From assembly GCF_010993745.1 (NCBI RefSeq), contig NZ_WOTN01000001.1, positions 313,235 through 377,234 on the forward strand: a stretch of 64,000 bases of DNA, in the 5' to 3' direction. A model generated the notes under the pieces. It did no database searches, was not told where the DNA came from, and worked only from the letters and a program-made list of their open reading frames with translations. Source of the DNA: Fodinicola acaciae. Lineage in GTDB: Bacteria; Actinomycetota; Actinomycetes; Mycobacteriales; HKI-0501. Below, one piece after another: positions 51,139-61,526 of the stretch. The position numbers and the translations under genes are program-made. How positions within the stretch are numbered: the first letter of the stretch is position 1; the number at the start of each line of letters is the position of its first letter.

Positions 51139-54100
51139 TCAGCCTTGGCAGCAGGCGGTGCGGCTGTGCAGGACGTAATGCGGATCGTGCCACCAATACT
51201 GGTCGTTGGACGGATGGCTGGCCACAGCCGGCAGCATCTCGTTGTGTGCGATCGCGGGCTGGGTCGCCGTGAACGGCGCGAGAAGCTCGGCGACGGTGAA
51301 CAGGCGACCGTTCGCCATCACCTGCCTGACGTTGGCGGCCTGTTTGATGTCGGTGAGCGGGTCGCCGCCGAGTACGGCCAGATCGGCGTAGCTGCCCGGG
51401 GCGAGCTGCCCGAGTGGTTCGCCGAGCACCAGGCCGGGATTGCGGGTCGCGGTGGTCAACGCCTCGTACGGCGTGAGGCCGTAGGCGACCATCGCCCGCA
51501 GGTTCATGTGCGTGCTGACCGCGGTGTGGTCGATCGGGGAGTCGGTGCCGGTGACGACGATGCCGCCGCCGCGGATCATCGTGGCCAGCTGGCGCACCTG
51601 CTTGGCGAGATTGTGCAGGGTCGCGGTCGGATCGTTGGCCTGTGCCGCGTCCACCGCCGCCTTGAGCGACGCGTATTCCCAGCTCGGATAGAGCGTACGC
51701 ACCCGGTCATCGTGATAGAGGCTCTGGTCGGTGCCGAACATGGCCGCTGACACGAAAAGAGTCGGCGTACGCGCGGCTTTGGTCGCGTCGAACAGGTCGG
51801 TCACGTCGGACATGCCGCTGCCGAGCGCGGACACCGTACGCGAATAGCCGAGCCGGTTGGTCGCGCCGACGTGTTCCATGCCGTCGCCGCCGAAGGCGAG
51901 CGCGGGGTAGTGGTAATGCGAGGTCGCGAGAATGTTGTTGGCGTGCGCGAATTCGATGACCTTGCGTTGGCGTTCGGGACTGAGCCGTACGTATGCCTTC
52001 ATCAGGTCATAGTCGAGCGCTTTCGCGCGTTCCAGCTCCAACGCCAGCTGTGCGGAGTCGACGGTGGGCCGCATGAAGTTGTAGAAGATGCGCGACCCGT
52101 CGATGGCCTCACCGGTGGCGAAATAGCGCGGACCGACGCGGACGCCCGACTGGATGGACTCGCGCTCCTCCACCATGTGGTAGGCGGGGCTGCCCGGGGA
52201 CCGCGTCGTGGTGATGCCGAGCGACAGCCACAGCCGGCCCTGCCGGTCGCCGTAGCCATAGCCCTGCATTTCGCGATGGTTGTGCATGTCGACCAGGCCC
52301 GGGATGACGACGCTGTCGCGCGCATCGACGATCTGGCCGTCCCAGTGGCGGCCCGAGCCCACCGACACGATTCGGTGCCCCTCCACCACGATGTCCACAT
52401 TGGACCGCAGGCGATCGCTGACGCCGTCCCACATCCGGCCGGCGCGGATCACCGTACGTCCGCGGGATGTGGTGTTGGTCCAGCTCAGTCCGACGGGTAC
52501 GGTCCGCGGCTGGCCGCCGTCGAGCGATACCAGCCGCAGCCGGCCGTTGTTCAGGTAGAGCAGGTGTCGCGAGTCGCCGTGCCAGCTCGGCGCGTCGGTG
52601 ACCTCGTCGGTCACCTGCCGGGGCGTGCCGGCGTACGTGCCGTCGGTGTGCACGTCCACGACGTACAGCACGCTGCCGACGACGAACGCGAGCTTGCTCC
52701 CGTCCGGTGACCAGACCGGTCCGTCGTCACCGCGGGTTTGCAGGGATCTGCCCGGCAGCGGCTCGACGTAGGTCGCGGCGCCGGTTTTCACGTTGACGAG
52801 CAGGATTTCGCTCAGGCCTTCGCGAAAACGTGCCGAGTTCGGCTTGATGGCGGCGAGGGCGATCACCGAGCCGTCCGGCGACCAGGTGGGCCGGCCCGGC
52901 TCGAAGGTCGCGGTGAACACCTTGCGCACCGCGCCGCTGGCCACGTCGACGGTGTGGAGCGCGCCGGTCTGGTCGAGGAAGGCGATCGTCCGGCCGTCGC
53001 GCGACCAGGAACCGGAGACGGCGGCGGCGTCGGGCAGGTGCGTCAGCTGGCGGTCCGTACCGGCGGCGAGGTCACGTATCCAGATGTCGAGCTTGCCGCC
53101 ACGGTCGGTCGAGTACGAGAGCTGGCGGCCGTCCGGGGAAAACGCCGGATGCGACTTCCACCAGTGGTCGCGGGTGAGCGGCGCGGGATGGCCGCCGACC
53201 GGCATCAGATAGATGTCGTTGAGCGCGCGGAAAGCGACCTGCCGTCCGTCCGGGCTGAGCACCGGGCTGCCGATGCCGACGACCTGGTTTGCCTTCTGTG
53301 AGTCGAAATCGCGGCGCCGCTTGCGATAGTCCGGTCGGGCCACGTCGACCAGAGCCGTGAACGCGATGGCCGTCGGCGCGCCGCCTGAGCGTGACCGGCG
53401 GCGCAGCGTGCCGTCGGCGGCGTACAGGTAGTCGCCGTTGGCGAACCACGAGACGCGGAACGGGTAGACGTCCTCGCCGCTGAACAACGGCTTTCCGGCG
53501 AGGACGAGCTCGGTCGCGCCGACCGACCCGCCGGCGACAGCGCCGGAGAACAGCGTGTAGACGAGGTCGTCGCCGGCCGGCGTCCACTCGGGTGCGTGGA
53601 TGACCTGGCCGGCCGGCGCGGTGACCGCCGTTTTACGCGCGCCGGTCGCGACCTCGACGACGTCGATGCGGCTTCCCGCCACGACGAAAGCCACTCGCTT
53701 GCCGTCCGGCGACCAGGTGGCCTCGAACTCCTCGGCCGAGGAGTCCACGAGGACCGTCAAGGCGCGCGTGGCGACATCCAACACCTGGATGCCATAGCTG
53801 CCGGACGCATCCGTGGACAGCGCGATCTTGGTGCCGTCCGGTGACCAACGTGGTTCGCGGTGGTCGAACCGGCCGGTGGTGAGCTGGCGCAGATCCGACC
53901 CGTCCGTGCGTACGGTCCAGATGTGGTAGTTGCCGTCGCGGTAGGACTGGAACGCCAGCGTCGAGCCGTCCGGCGACCAGTCCGGTTGCGCGATGTCGAA
54001 CAGGTCGCCGGTGAGTCGCCGAGCAGCGCCGCCAGCCACCGGGACCAGCCACAACACACCCAGCAGGTCGAAGGCGACGGTCCTGCCGTCCGGCGAGAGT

Positions 54101-54258
54101 CGCGGCGCGATGTTGGTGCCCTGTCGTACGGCCAACTGCCGACCGCCGGAGGCTGGCGCGGCCTCGGCCGCGTCCGGCACGGTCAGGCCGGCCAGCGCGG
54201 TCGCGGATGCGGCGCCGACCGCTCCGGCCAGGAACTCCCGCCTGTTCAATGAAGGCAC
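51139..54258 (-). CDS. Tat-exported TolB-like beta-propeller plus amidohydrolase
   Basis: This 1039-residue protein starts [22 protein letters not shown], a clear Tat signal. It then has many TolB/WD40-like repeats (WSPDG recurring, about residues 50-640) and a C-terminal amidohydrolase barrel ([12 protein letters not shown] metal motif near residue 665, a later GTDSPIDHT). Proteins of this layout are extracellular peptidase/imidase-like enzymes of uncertain substrate. The start is GTG 54258; the reading frame upstream to 54468 is not needed. The C terminus ends CCQG. Confidence 0.85.
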   Translation of the reverse strand: MPSLNRREFLAGAVGAASATALAGLTVPDAAEAAPASGGRQLAVRQGTNIAPRLSPDGRTVAFDLLGVLWLVPVAGGAARRLTGDLFDIAQPDWSPDGSTLAFQSYRDGNYHIWTVRTDGSDLRQLTTGRFDHREPRWSPDGTKIALSTDASGSYGIQVLDVATRALTVLVDSSAEEFEATWSPDGKRVAFVVAGSRIDVVEVATGARKTAVTAPAGQVIHAPEWTPAGDDLVYTLFSGAVAGGSVGATELVLAGKPLFSGEDVYPFRVSWFANGDYLYAADGTLRRRSRSGGAPTAIAFTALVDVARPDYRKRRRDFDSQKANQVVGIGSPVLSPDGRQVAFRALNDIYLMPVGGHPAPLTRDHWWKSHPAFSPDGRQLSYSTDRGGKLDIWIRDLAAGTDRQLTHLPDAAAVSGSWSRDGRTIAFLDQTGALHTVDVASGAVRKVFTATFEPGRPTWSPDGSVIALAAIKPNSARFREGLSEILLVNVKTGAATYVEPLPGRSLQTRGDDGPVWSPDGSKLAFVVGSVLYVVDVHTDGTYAGTPRQVTDEVTDAPSWHGDSRHLLYLNNGRLRLVSLDGGQPRTVPVGLSWTNTTSRGRTVIRAGRMWDGVSDRLRSNVDIVVEGHRIVSVGSGRHWDGQIVDARDSVVIPGLVDMHNHREMQGYGYGDRQGRLWLSLGITTTRSPGSPAYHMVEERESIQSGVRVGPRYFATGEAIDGSRIFYNFMRPTVDSAQLALELERAKALDYDLMKAYVRLSPERQRKVIEFAHANNILATSHYHYPALAFGGDGMEHVGATNRLGYSRTVSALGSGMSDVTDLFDATKAARTPTLFVSAAMFGTDQSLYHDDRVRTLYPSWEYASLKAAVDAAQANDPTATLHNLAKQVRQLATMIRGGGIVVTGTDSPIDHTAVSTHMNLRAMVAYGLTPYEALTTATRNPGLVLGEPLGQLAPGSYADLAVLGGDPLTDIKQAANVRQVMANGRLFTVAELLAPFTATQPAIAHNEMLPAVASHPSNDQYWWHDPHYVLHSRTACCQG

Positions 54259-54539
54259 GTCATCACCTATCGGACGTAGAATTTGTTGGGATCCATAGCG
54301 GACTGACCCATTATGTGGCCGTGCGCTCATCGACACGCGAGTCCTCGTCCGTGTCCGGTCATCCGGGCCTGATGACCTGGATTGTCTGGTGGCAGAGATG
54401 CGCGTCACCTCAGCGCCGGATCGCCGTTCGCAGCCGCGTGGCAGCCGGCCGTTTGTCGCGTACGGCAAGGCAGAGGTGGCTCGCGGACAAGCTTCAGCTT
54501 TATGCCGGCAATGGTGCTCCCTCGCCGTGACGTACTGAC
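54259..54539. other. Intergenic region between divergent genes
   Basis: I see no open frame with coding bias or RNA here. It must contain the promoter of the minus-strand Tat amidohydrolase gene. The ArsR-type operator starts at its right edge. Confidence 0.5.
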
Positions 54540-54578
54540 GCTAATCGATTAGCAATAACGCTAATCACAGGCTAGAGT
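54540..54578 (+). promoter_or_regulatory. ArsR-type operator and leaderless promoter
   Basis: GCTAATCGATTAGC (54540-54553) is a perfect 14-bp palindrome, followed by a further half site GCTAATC (54560-54566) and a -10-like TAGAGT (54573-54578). The GTG start at 54585 is 6 nt downstream of the -10, so the transcript is probably leaderless. The operator overlaps where -35 would be, fitting autorepression. Confidence 0.65.
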
Positions 54579-54584
54579 AACGAC

Positions 54585-55715
54585 GTGGACCCTGACGGTG
54601 GCACGGCGAGCGTCGGCCAGCTGAAGGCCTTGGCTCACCCGTTACGGTGGCGGGTCTTGCGGCTGTGTCGGGACACGGCGCGGACGAACCAGGAGTTGGC
54701 AACGCGGCTCGGTGTGTCGGCGCCGACGATGCTGCGGCATGTGCGGCTGCTGGTCGACGAGGGGTTTCTGCGCGCCGAGGAGCTACGTGTCGGCCCGGGA
54801 GGCGGCACCGAACGTCCGTATCGCGCGACCGGATTGACGTTGCGGTTGCACGCCGCCGCGCCGGAACCCACGCAGTTACGGCGGAAAGTCGATCTCGCGG
54901 TGCTGTCCGCACACACTGCCGAGGTCGGCGAGGCGGGTCCGGGAGCTGTGCGGGACAGGGCTCGCGGAGTGCTGAGGCTGACGCCGGAAGCGCAGCGCGA
55001 ACTCGTCGAGCGGCTCAGGGAGCTGCTGAACACATACCGGGCACGTGAGGACGAGAACGGCGAAGACCTGTCCTTTCTCTGGCACCTGACACGCCGGCCG
55101 GGGGACCCGCAGATGCTTGCGATCGAGCAGGAGCAGCGCCGTACGGTCGTCGTCGCCGGAGCGACTGGCGAGGTCGGTGCGGCGGTCGTCGAGGCGTGTG
55201 AGGAGCGAGGCGACAGCGTAGTGGCGCTGGGACCGTCGATGGACGAACTCGGCGTACGGTTCGCCGCGATGCCGACCGTCACGCCGGTTGTCGTTGACCT
55301 GTGCGCGCCTGAGTCGTTCCCCAACGAATTGACACAGCAGCCCGTGGATGCGCTTGTCCACTGCGCCGAGAGCGTCGATGCGCCGGATGACTGGCGTCGG
55401 ATGATGTCGGTCAACGTGTTCGGTCCGGTCGAGCTGACGCGCACGTTGCTGCCCGGTCTGCGTCGCTGCACGGGACACGTCGTGTTCGTCCACGGGACGC
55501 GGCGTTGTACGGCTTCCGCGGCGAGCTTGGCGGCCCTTCGAGAATTCGCCGATTCTTTGCGCGAAGGCGAAAGCGGAATCCGGGTCACCACGATCATTCC
55601 GGCGGGCGATGGTCGTACGCCTGATCCTCGGCCGATCGCCTCGGCCGTGACGACGGTTCTCGATCAGCCGCGCGATGCCTGTTTCACCGACGTTTCGTTG
55701 CGGGTGCGGACATGA
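54585..55715 (+). CDS. ArsR-type HTH fused to an SDR-like Rossmann domain
   Basis: This 376-residue protein has an N-terminal ArsR winged helix (LKALAHPLRWRVLRLC, then ELATRLGVSAPTMLRHVRLLVDEGF). After a helical linker, a NAD(P)-binding SDR-like domain begins near residue 187 (VVVAGATGEVGAAVVEA). The SDR catalytic Tyr/Lys are not evident where expected (ASAASLAALREFADSL). It may sense nucleotide or a small ligand through a dead enzyme domain. The first domain could instead repress its own leaderless promoter. ATGA overlap couples it to a second ArsR-type gene. Confidence 0.8.
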   Translation: MDPDGGTASVGQLKALAHPLRWRVLRLCRDTARTNQELATRLGVSAPTMLRHVRLLVDEGFLRAEELRVGPGGGTERPYRATGLTLRLHAAAPEPTQLRRKVDLAVLSAHTAEVGEAGPGAVRDRARGVLRLTPEAQRELVERLRELLNTYRAREDENGEDLSFLWHLTRRPGDPQMLAIEQEQRRTVVVAGATGEVGAAVVEACEERGDSVVALGPSMDELGVRFAAMPTVTPVVVDLCAPESFPNELTQQPVDALVHCAESVDAPDDWRRMMSVNVFGPVELTRTLLPGLRRCTGHVVFVHGTRRCTASAASLAALREFADSLREGESGIRVTTIIPAGDGRTPDPRPIASAVTTVLDQPRDACFTDVSLRVRT

Positions 55716-56764
55716 GTGTCATTCTCCTCGCGGATCTGGTGGCGACGCGCCCGGCGGTTTTGTTGTCACCGCTTGCCGAGCTCGGCGCCGCGTTGCATCG
55801 GTTGGGCTCAGTCGACCATCGCGAATCGCGTTGGGTGGCGCGGACCAGGGTCGCCATGCCGGCGCGGTTGTTGGGAGAGTGCGATTTTTTCGCCGGCATC
55901 TGGGGTGGCTATCGATCGCGGTTCCTGCTTCCGACCGCGGCCCCGCCGGCGGACATCACGTCCGAGCTGGCACGGATCGCGGCGATGCCACCGCACGTCT
56001 TTGCCGCGCAGGCCGGCAATGCGTTGGCCGGTGCGGATGTACGCCGCACGGCGCGGCTGTCGCCGGATTCGTTGCGTACCCGGGCGCGCGGCCGCGGCTG
56101 TGGTCCAGCGGCGGAGCTGTTGGTCAGCGACGCGGCCGCGTTCCGATCGCGACTGCTGACAGTGCTCGAACGCAGCTGGCAGGAGTTTTTCGCGGCGGAG
56201 TGGAGCGCGTTGGCTCCGCATTTGTCGCTTGCGGCAGGCCGGGCCCGCCAGTTGCTGGACGGCGGACAGCTGACCGAGGCGTTGTGCCGGCTGGTTCCGG
56301 CGTCGCGGGTGGCCGTCTCTCCGGACCGGCTGATCGTCGACAAGCTGACTCACGCGGTGATCGATCTGTCCCGCAGGGACATGCTCCTGGTGCCGTCGGT
56401 GTTGGGAGCGCCGCATGTGCTGGTCAAGCACGACCCCGATTTTCCCGCTGTGGTCCAGTTTCCGGCCCGCCCGGAGGGGCGGCGGCGACCGGTGGCGGGA
56501 CACCTGCTGCGGACGCGGCTGCGGCTGTTGTCGGAACCGACTCGGTTGCGGGTGTGCCGCATGTTGGCACGACACCCCCGGTCGACGCAGGAGTTGGCTG
56601 AGACACTGCGGATGACCGCGCCGGAAATGTCACGGCAGCTTCGAATGCTGCGTGAGGCGGGGATGGTGTCCTCCGAGCGGCAGGGCCGATTTGTTCTTTA
56701 CACGCTGCGACACGACGTGGTGGCTTCGCTTGGTGCGGACCTGCTAAACCTCCTTCTTCGGTAA
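55712..56764 (+). CDS. DUF5937 and ArsR-type HTH regulator
   Basis: This 350-residue protein has an N-terminal DUF5937-like region and a C-terminal ArsR winged helix (LRLLSEPTRLRVCRMLARHPRSTQELAETLRMTAPEMSRQLRML). It is translationally coupled to the ArsR-SDR fusion, so the pair may form a heteromeric regulator. Its 3' end overlaps the convergent M20 gene by 21 bp. Confidence 0.82.
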   Translation: MSVILLADLVATRPAVLLSPLAELGAALHRLGSVDHRESRWVARTRVAMPARLLGECDFFAGIWGGYRSRFLLPTAAPPADITSELARIAAMPPHVFAAQAGNALAGADVRRTARLSPDSLRTRARGRGCGPAAELLVSDAAAFRSRLLTVLERSWQEFFAAEWSALAPHLSLAAGRARQLLDGGQLTEALCRLVPASRVAVSPDRLIVDKLTHAVIDLSRRDMLLVPSVLGAPHVLVKHDPDFPAVVQFPARPEGRRRPVAGHLLRTRLRLLSEPTRLRVCRMLARHPRSTQELAETLRMTAPEMSRQLRMLREAGMVSSERQGRFVLYTLRHDVVASLGADLLNLLLR

Positions 56765-58114
56765 CCTGGCCATGGCGTCGATGACCGCTGCGGCGATGCG
56801 TATGCCCATCCTGAAATATGCCAGGTCGAGATTTTCGTCTGGTGCGTGGTTGGCTTCGTCGGCGTTGGCGTACGGCACCTTCACCAGTGGCACTCCCAGT
56901 ATTCGCGTGAATACGTGGTCCGGCAACGTACCTCCGGTGGACGGGAACACCAACGGCGCCGCGCCGGTCACCTTCTCGACCGCCTTCTCGACGATTCCGA
57001 CGACCGGCGAGTCCAGTGGTGTACGCGACGGCGGTACGGCACCGCCAATGCGCCGGACCTCCACGTGAGGTGCGTGGCGTGCCACATGTTCACAGACGCG
57101 TCGATAAATGACGTCGGGGTCCTGGCGTACGACCAGCCGCAGGTCCAGCCGAACGGCCGCGGTCGCCGGGATGATGGTTTTGCTTCCCGCGCCCGCATAA
57201 CCGGATTGCAGGCCAGAGATGTTCAGCGTCGGATGGAACATCAACCGTTCGAAAAAGCCGGGTTCCGGCATCGGTGCGAGCCGGTCGACTCCGTGTCGCG
57301 TCTGGAAATCGCCCGGCGAAACCGGCAGTTCCCGAGCCGCGTCGGCCGTCGCCGTGTCCGGTGGCTCGACATCGTCATGGAAGCCATCGATCGTTATTCG
57401 TCCGTCGGGATCGCGCATCGTGGCCAACAGATCAACCAATTCCCAGGCGGGATTTGGCAGCAGGTTCCCAAAATGGCCAGAATGGTAATCGCGCGCGGCG
57501 CCATGTGCGACGAGTTCCAGCGCCAGGAGTCCGCGTACGCCGAGCGCGACGCGGTATCGTCCGGTCTCATCGACGGGACCGTCGGAGACGTAGGCGGCAT
57601 CGGCGGCCAGCGCGCCGCGGTGATGGCGTATGAAGTCAGGCAGGTGTGTGCTGCCGCTCTCCTCCTCACCGTCGAACAGGTAGATCAGATTGATCGGCGC
57701 GCTGCCGGCGACCGCACGCCAGGCACGATGAGCCATCAGCTGGGCGAAAAGTTGGCCTTTGTTGTCCGCTGAACCACGACAATAGATCCGACCGTCGCGG
57801 ATCGTCGGCTGGAAGGGTGGGGAAGTCCACGCGTCAACCGGATCGACTGGTTGCACATCGTAATGTCCGTAGACAAGGAGCGTCGGTGCCTCGGGCCGCG
57901 TTGTCGCGTGACCGAGTACGACAGGGTGGCCGGCTGTCGGCACGACGTCGGTGGTGATGCCGTCGCGGCGCATGATCGTGGCGAGCAGGTCCGCGCACTC
58001 CTGTACGCCAGTGCCGTCGGCGCTGATGCTTGGTTGACGCAGCAACGGAAACAAGTCCGAGGTCATGTCCTCGATGCTGTGGTCGATGTAGGCAAGTACG
58101 TCGTTGAGGCTCAC
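56744..58114 (-). CDS. M20-family dipeptidase
   Basis: This 456-residue zinc peptidase has LVYGHYDVQPVDP (metal His/Asp), RGSADNKGQ (bridging Asp) and FDGEEESGS (catalytic and metal Glu), followed by a dimerisation domain. The family cleaves dipeptides and short peptides in the cytosol. It is divergent from the S9 peptidase at 58214. Confidence 0.93.
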   Translation of the reverse strand: MSLNDVLAYIDHSIEDMTSDLFPLLRQPSISADGTGVQECADLLATIMRRDGITTDVVPTAGHPVVLGHATTRPEAPTLLVYGHYDVQPVDPVDAWTSPPFQPTIRDGRIYCRGSADNKGQLFAQLMAHRAWRAVAGSAPINLIYLFDGEEESGSTHLPDFIRHHRGALAADAAYVSDGPVDETGRYRVALGVRGLLALELVAHGAARDYHSGHFGNLLPNPAWELVDLLATMRDPDGRITIDGFHDDVEPPDTATADAARELPVSPGDFQTRHGVDRLAPMPEPGFFERLMFHPTLNISGLQSGYAGAGSKTIIPATAAVRLDLRLVVRQDPDVIYRRVCEHVARHAPHVEVRRIGGAVPPSRTPLDSPVVGIVEKAVEKVTGAAPLVFPSTGGTLPDHVFTRILGVPLVKVPYANADEANHAPDENLDLAYFRMGIRIAAAVIDAMARLPKKEV

Positions 58115-58213
58115 GTCTTCGAACGTACGGCCGCCCGCCGGTCCTCCAGCGACGCTTGACGGCCGGCAGTCAATCGATCGTCCAGTGCCTTCGAGTGGCA
58201 GGACGATGAGGTC

Positions 58214-60055
58214 ATGACCGGCCTGACGCAGCTATCTGATTTCGCGGCGATCGGTGAGTTTTCCGTGCATCCGCGCGGAGAACACCTCGCGTACGTGGCG
58301 CCGCACGAGGAGGTGACAGCGGTGTGGGTCACCTCTCTGGACGACAGCGAGCGGCCACGACTGTTGTGGGCCGGCGAGCCTGTCCAACGGTGTGTCTGGC
58401 GTCCCGATGGCCGGCGGATTCTCGTGCAGGTCGATGCCGACGGCAAGGAGAACTATCAGCTCGGCGAGCTCGATCCGGCATCTGGCACGCTCCAATGGCT
58501 GAGCATCGATGCCGCGGCGCGACACGAAATCGGACCGCCAGCTCGCACCGGCAACCAGCCGTACGCCTCGGACAGCCGCTTGCTGGCGTACGCGTCCAAC
58601 GCGCGTGATCGTGCCGTGTTCGACATCGTCGTGCACGACCTGATCGACGGCCAGACGCGGATCGTCCTGCGCGGCGACGACCGGTATTTCCCGGTCAGCT
58701 TCGCACCAGACGGTCGCCGCCTGTTGGTCCTGCGCATGCGACAGAACACCGATCACGACCTGTTCGTGTGCGACGTACGCGACGGGACGGTCGAGCACAT
58801 CACGCCGCACGACGGGCCCGCACGATATGTGCCGGGGCCATGGTCAAGCGACGGTCGCGCGATCTATGCGGCGACCACGCAGGGCCGGGATTTCGCCGGC
58901 CTGGCACGGATCGACGCATCGCAACACGACGCTCCGCGGCTGCGGTGGTTGGCGACGCCGCCGTATGACATCGACTATGTCACGCGGTCCGACTCGTGCC
59001 TGCTGTGGTCAGGAAATCGGGACGGCCATACGACGTTGCACCTGCGTGAGCTGTCGGCCGCACCCGGACGTGAGCGGGTGCTGCGCACGCCGACCGCGGT
59101 GCTGGCGCGGGACATGGGTCGTGGACCGTACGCGCCGCAGTTCGCCGGGTCGACGTCGATCGTGACCGGTGTGGGGACGGCGACCATGCCGACCCACCTG
59201 CGCCGGTTCTGGACGGATGGCCGGCCCGACACGACGGTGACCGCGCATCACCTTCGGGTGCCAGACCCGGAAAACTTGGTCGCCCCGACCGTGGTTCGAT
59301 ATCCGAGCACCGACGGGGTAGTGGTGCCAGCGTTGCTGTATCAGCCGCGGTCGGCGACCGCTGACGCGCCAGCGCCAGTCGTCGTGTCGATCCACGGCGG
59401 TCCCGAGGTGCAGGCGCTGCCGGTCTACAGTCCGCTGATCCAGTGCCTGCTCCAGCGCGGAATCGGTGTCATCGAACCGAACTACCGCGGTTCCAGCGGC
59501 TATGGCCTGGCCTACCAGCGCATGATCTACCGCGACTTCGCCGGCGGTGACCTCCGCGACCTGGCCAAAGCCGTCGACTACCTGCGGACGGTGGACTGGG
59601 TCGACGCCAACCGCCTCGGTGTCTACGGCGTCTCCTACGGAGGATTCGCCGCGTTGTCGTGCCTCGGCCGGCATCCTGACCTGTGGTGTGCCGGCGTGGA
59701 GCAGTGCGGCCGAAGCGACCTCACCACCGCGGCCGTGCCGCCACATTGGCGCTCTCGCATGCGCGAATGGGTCGGCGACATCGAACGGGACGCGGAGCTG
59801 CTTCGAGAACGCAGTCCCATCACGTACGTGGACGACATCGACGCGCCATTGCTCGTCATTCACGGGGAAAACGACACACGCGTACCCAAAACCGAATCCG
59901 ACCGGGTCGTGCAACGGCTGCGCGAACTCGGCAAACCCGTCGAGTACGTGGTTCTCGCCGGCGACGGCCACGGGTCGACGAGCCGCCGCAACCGCCATGC
60001 CGCACTCACCGCGACCGTCGACTGGTTCGACCGCCACCTGCACCTGAATCAGTGA
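58214..60055 (+). CDS. S9 family peptidase
   Basis: This 613-residue protein has a beta-propeller (to about residue 350) and a hydrolase domain with GVSYGGFAALS (Ser), HGENDTRVP (Asp) and AGDGHG (His). There is no signal peptide. It is the third S9-type peptidase of the window. Its 3' end overlaps the convergent MocR gene by 7 bp. Confidence 0.93.
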   Translation: MTGLTQLSDFAAIGEFSVHPRGEHLAYVAPHEEVTAVWVTSLDDSERPRLLWAGEPVQRCVWRPDGRRILVQVDADGKENYQLGELDPASGTLQWLSIDAAARHEIGPPARTGNQPYASDSRLLAYASNARDRAVFDIVVHDLIDGQTRIVLRGDDRYFPVSFAPDGRRLLVLRMRQNTDHDLFVCDVRDGTVEHITPHDGPARYVPGPWSSDGRAIYAATTQGRDFAGLARIDASQHDAPRLRWLATPPYDIDYVTRSDSCLLWSGNRDGHTTLHLRELSAAPGRERVLRTPTAVLARDMGRGPYAPQFAGSTSIVTGVGTATMPTHLRRFWTDGRPDTTVTAHHLRVPDPENLVAPTVVRYPSTDGVVVPALLYQPRSATADAPAPVVVSIHGGPEVQALPVYSPLIQCLLQRGIGVIEPNYRGSSGYGLAYQRMIYRDFAGGDLRDLAKAVDYLRTVDWVDANRLGVYGVSYGGFAALSCLGRHPDLWCAGVEQCGRSDLTTAAVPPHWRSRMREWVGDIERDAELLRERSPITYVDDIDAPLLVIHGENDTRVPKTESDRVVQRLRELGKPVEYVVLAGDGHGSTSRRNRHAALTATVDWFDRHLHLNQ

Positions 60056-61479
60056 AGCGGCGCTTGGTTTCGTACGCACCGAGCGATGTCCGCGACGGCG
60101 GCCCGCAGCCGGTCTTCGGTGAGGCCGGCGTAGCCACAGACAAGTCCGGGTGGTCGGGGAAGTTTCTGGACGTGGTGGGAAAGCGGGTCGAGGTGGATGC
60201 CTTGGGCCGCCAGTTGTTCGGCGATGGTTGTGTCGTCGAGTTTTTGAGGCAGGTTAAGGACAACATGCATTCCCGCCGCGATGCCGGCCGGTTTCCACCC
60301 GGGGAGTTCCTTGGCGACGGCGGCGAGAAACGCGTCGCGCCGGCGACGGTAGATCGGACGCGTACGGCGCAGGTGGCGGTCATAGCCGCCGGTCCGTAGC
60401 AGCTCGCCGAAGGTCGCCTGCAACAGCGCGCTGGCGCCGCGGTCGGTGAGCCGTTTCCGTTCCGCGATCGCGTCGGCCAGCGGTCCTGGAGCGACCAGCC
60501 AGCCGAGGCGGATCGCCGGTGCCAGCGTCTTGCTGCTCGTGCCGAGGTAGACGACCCGGTCCGGCGCGAGCGCCTGCAGTGGTGTGAGCGCGGGCCGGTC
60601 ATAGCGGTATTCGGAGTCGTAGTCGTCTTCGATGACCAGCCCGTCGCGCCGCCGGGCCCAGTCGATGATCGAGCGGCGGCGCGCGGGGCTCAGCGCGACT
60701 CCGAGCGGATACTGGTGAGCGGCCGTGACCAGGGCGAGGCGGCAGTCGGGCAGCTGGTCGACCTGGATGCCGTGCCGGTCGACCGGCACCGGCACCGGTG
60801 TGAGGCCGTGCAGCGTGAGCGTACGCAGCACGTGTGGGTTGGCTGGATCCTCGACCGCGATCCGCCGGTGGCCGTCGCCGCGAAGCTCGGACGCGAGCGT
60901 GGCCAGCGAGTCGATCGTGCCGTGTGTGACGACCACCTGGTCGGTGGTCGCCGAGACGGCCCGTACGCGGCCGAGATACGCGGCGAGCTCGGCACGGACC
61001 GACAGCAGCCCGGCCGGCGGCGGATAGCCGAGCTGGTCGTCGGCCAGCGTGCTCAGCGCCGCGCGCGCCGCTCTTGTCCAGGCCGTACGCGGAAATTCGG
61101 CGAGCGAGGGCAGGCCCGGGGTGAGGTCGAAGCGGCGCGGCAGGCCGGCTTCCGGCGCGTGCCGAGCGTCTTTGGCGTCCGGGGTCACAGCCGCGACGAA
61201 GGTGCCGGCGCCCCGTCGCGCGTCCAGGAAACCTTCGGCGATCAGTTGCGCGTACGCGGTGCTGACGGTGCCGCGTGCGAGGCCGAGCTGCCCGGCGAGG
61301 TCACGGGTGGACGGCAGCCGCGCTCCGGGGTGGAGCCGACCGGCGCGGACCATGCCGCGCAGCTGGTCTTCCAGCGCTCGGCCCGGCCGCTGGTAGCGAG
61401 GCTGGTCTGGTGGGCCGCCAGGCTGGCCGGCGGCCATCGGCAGCAGCAGCTCGTGCAGAGTGGACCAATTTCTTCGCAT
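60049..61479 (-). CDS. MocR-type PLP-dependent regulator (GntR/aminotransferase)
   Basis: This 476-residue protein has a GntR winged helix (ARLPSTRDLAGQLGLARGTVSTAYAQL) and a fold-type I aminotransferase domain with the PLP Lys in GTSSKTLAPAIRLGW and EDDYDSEYR upstream. The ATG at 61479 is preferred over the longer reading to 61533. MocR proteins usually regulate a divergent gene via direct repeats. Here that gene is the MFS transporter, and TGGACCAAT repeats lie in and beside the intergenic region. Confidence 0.92.
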   Translation of the reverse strand: MRRNWSTLHELLLPMAAGQPGGPPDQPRYQRPGRALEDQLRGMVRAGRLHPGARLPSTRDLAGQLGLARGTVSTAYAQLIAEGFLDARRGAGTFVAAVTPDAKDARHAPEAGLPRRFDLTPGLPSLAEFPRTAWTRAARAALSTLADDQLGYPPPAGLLSVRAELAAYLGRVRAVSATTDQVVVTHGTIDSLATLASELRGDGHRRIAVEDPANPHVLRTLTLHGLTPVPVPVDRHGIQVDQLPDCRLALVTAAHQYPLGVALSPARRRSIIDWARRRDGLVIEDDYDSEYRYDRPALTPLQALAPDRVVYLGTSSKTLAPAIRLGWLVAPGPLADAIAERKRLTDRGASALLQATFGELLRTGGYDRHLRRTRPIYRRRRDAFLAAVAKELPGWKPAGIAAGMHVVLNLPQKLDDTTIAEQLAAQGIHLDPLSHHVQKLPRPPGLVCGYAGLTEDRLRAAVADIARCVRNQAPLH

Positions 61480-61505
61480 GTCCGTGGATCTTATGTTGGA
61501 CCAAT
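61461..61505. promoter_or_regulatory. MocR-type direct repeats
   Basis: TGGACCAAT occurs twice in the same orientation, at 61461-61469 and 61497-61505, 36 bp apart. The first lies within the first MocR codons and the second between the divergent starts. MocR regulators commonly bind such direct repeats. Confidence 0.5.
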
Positions 61506-61526
61506 CGCTCGCCGATGCTGTCGCGT

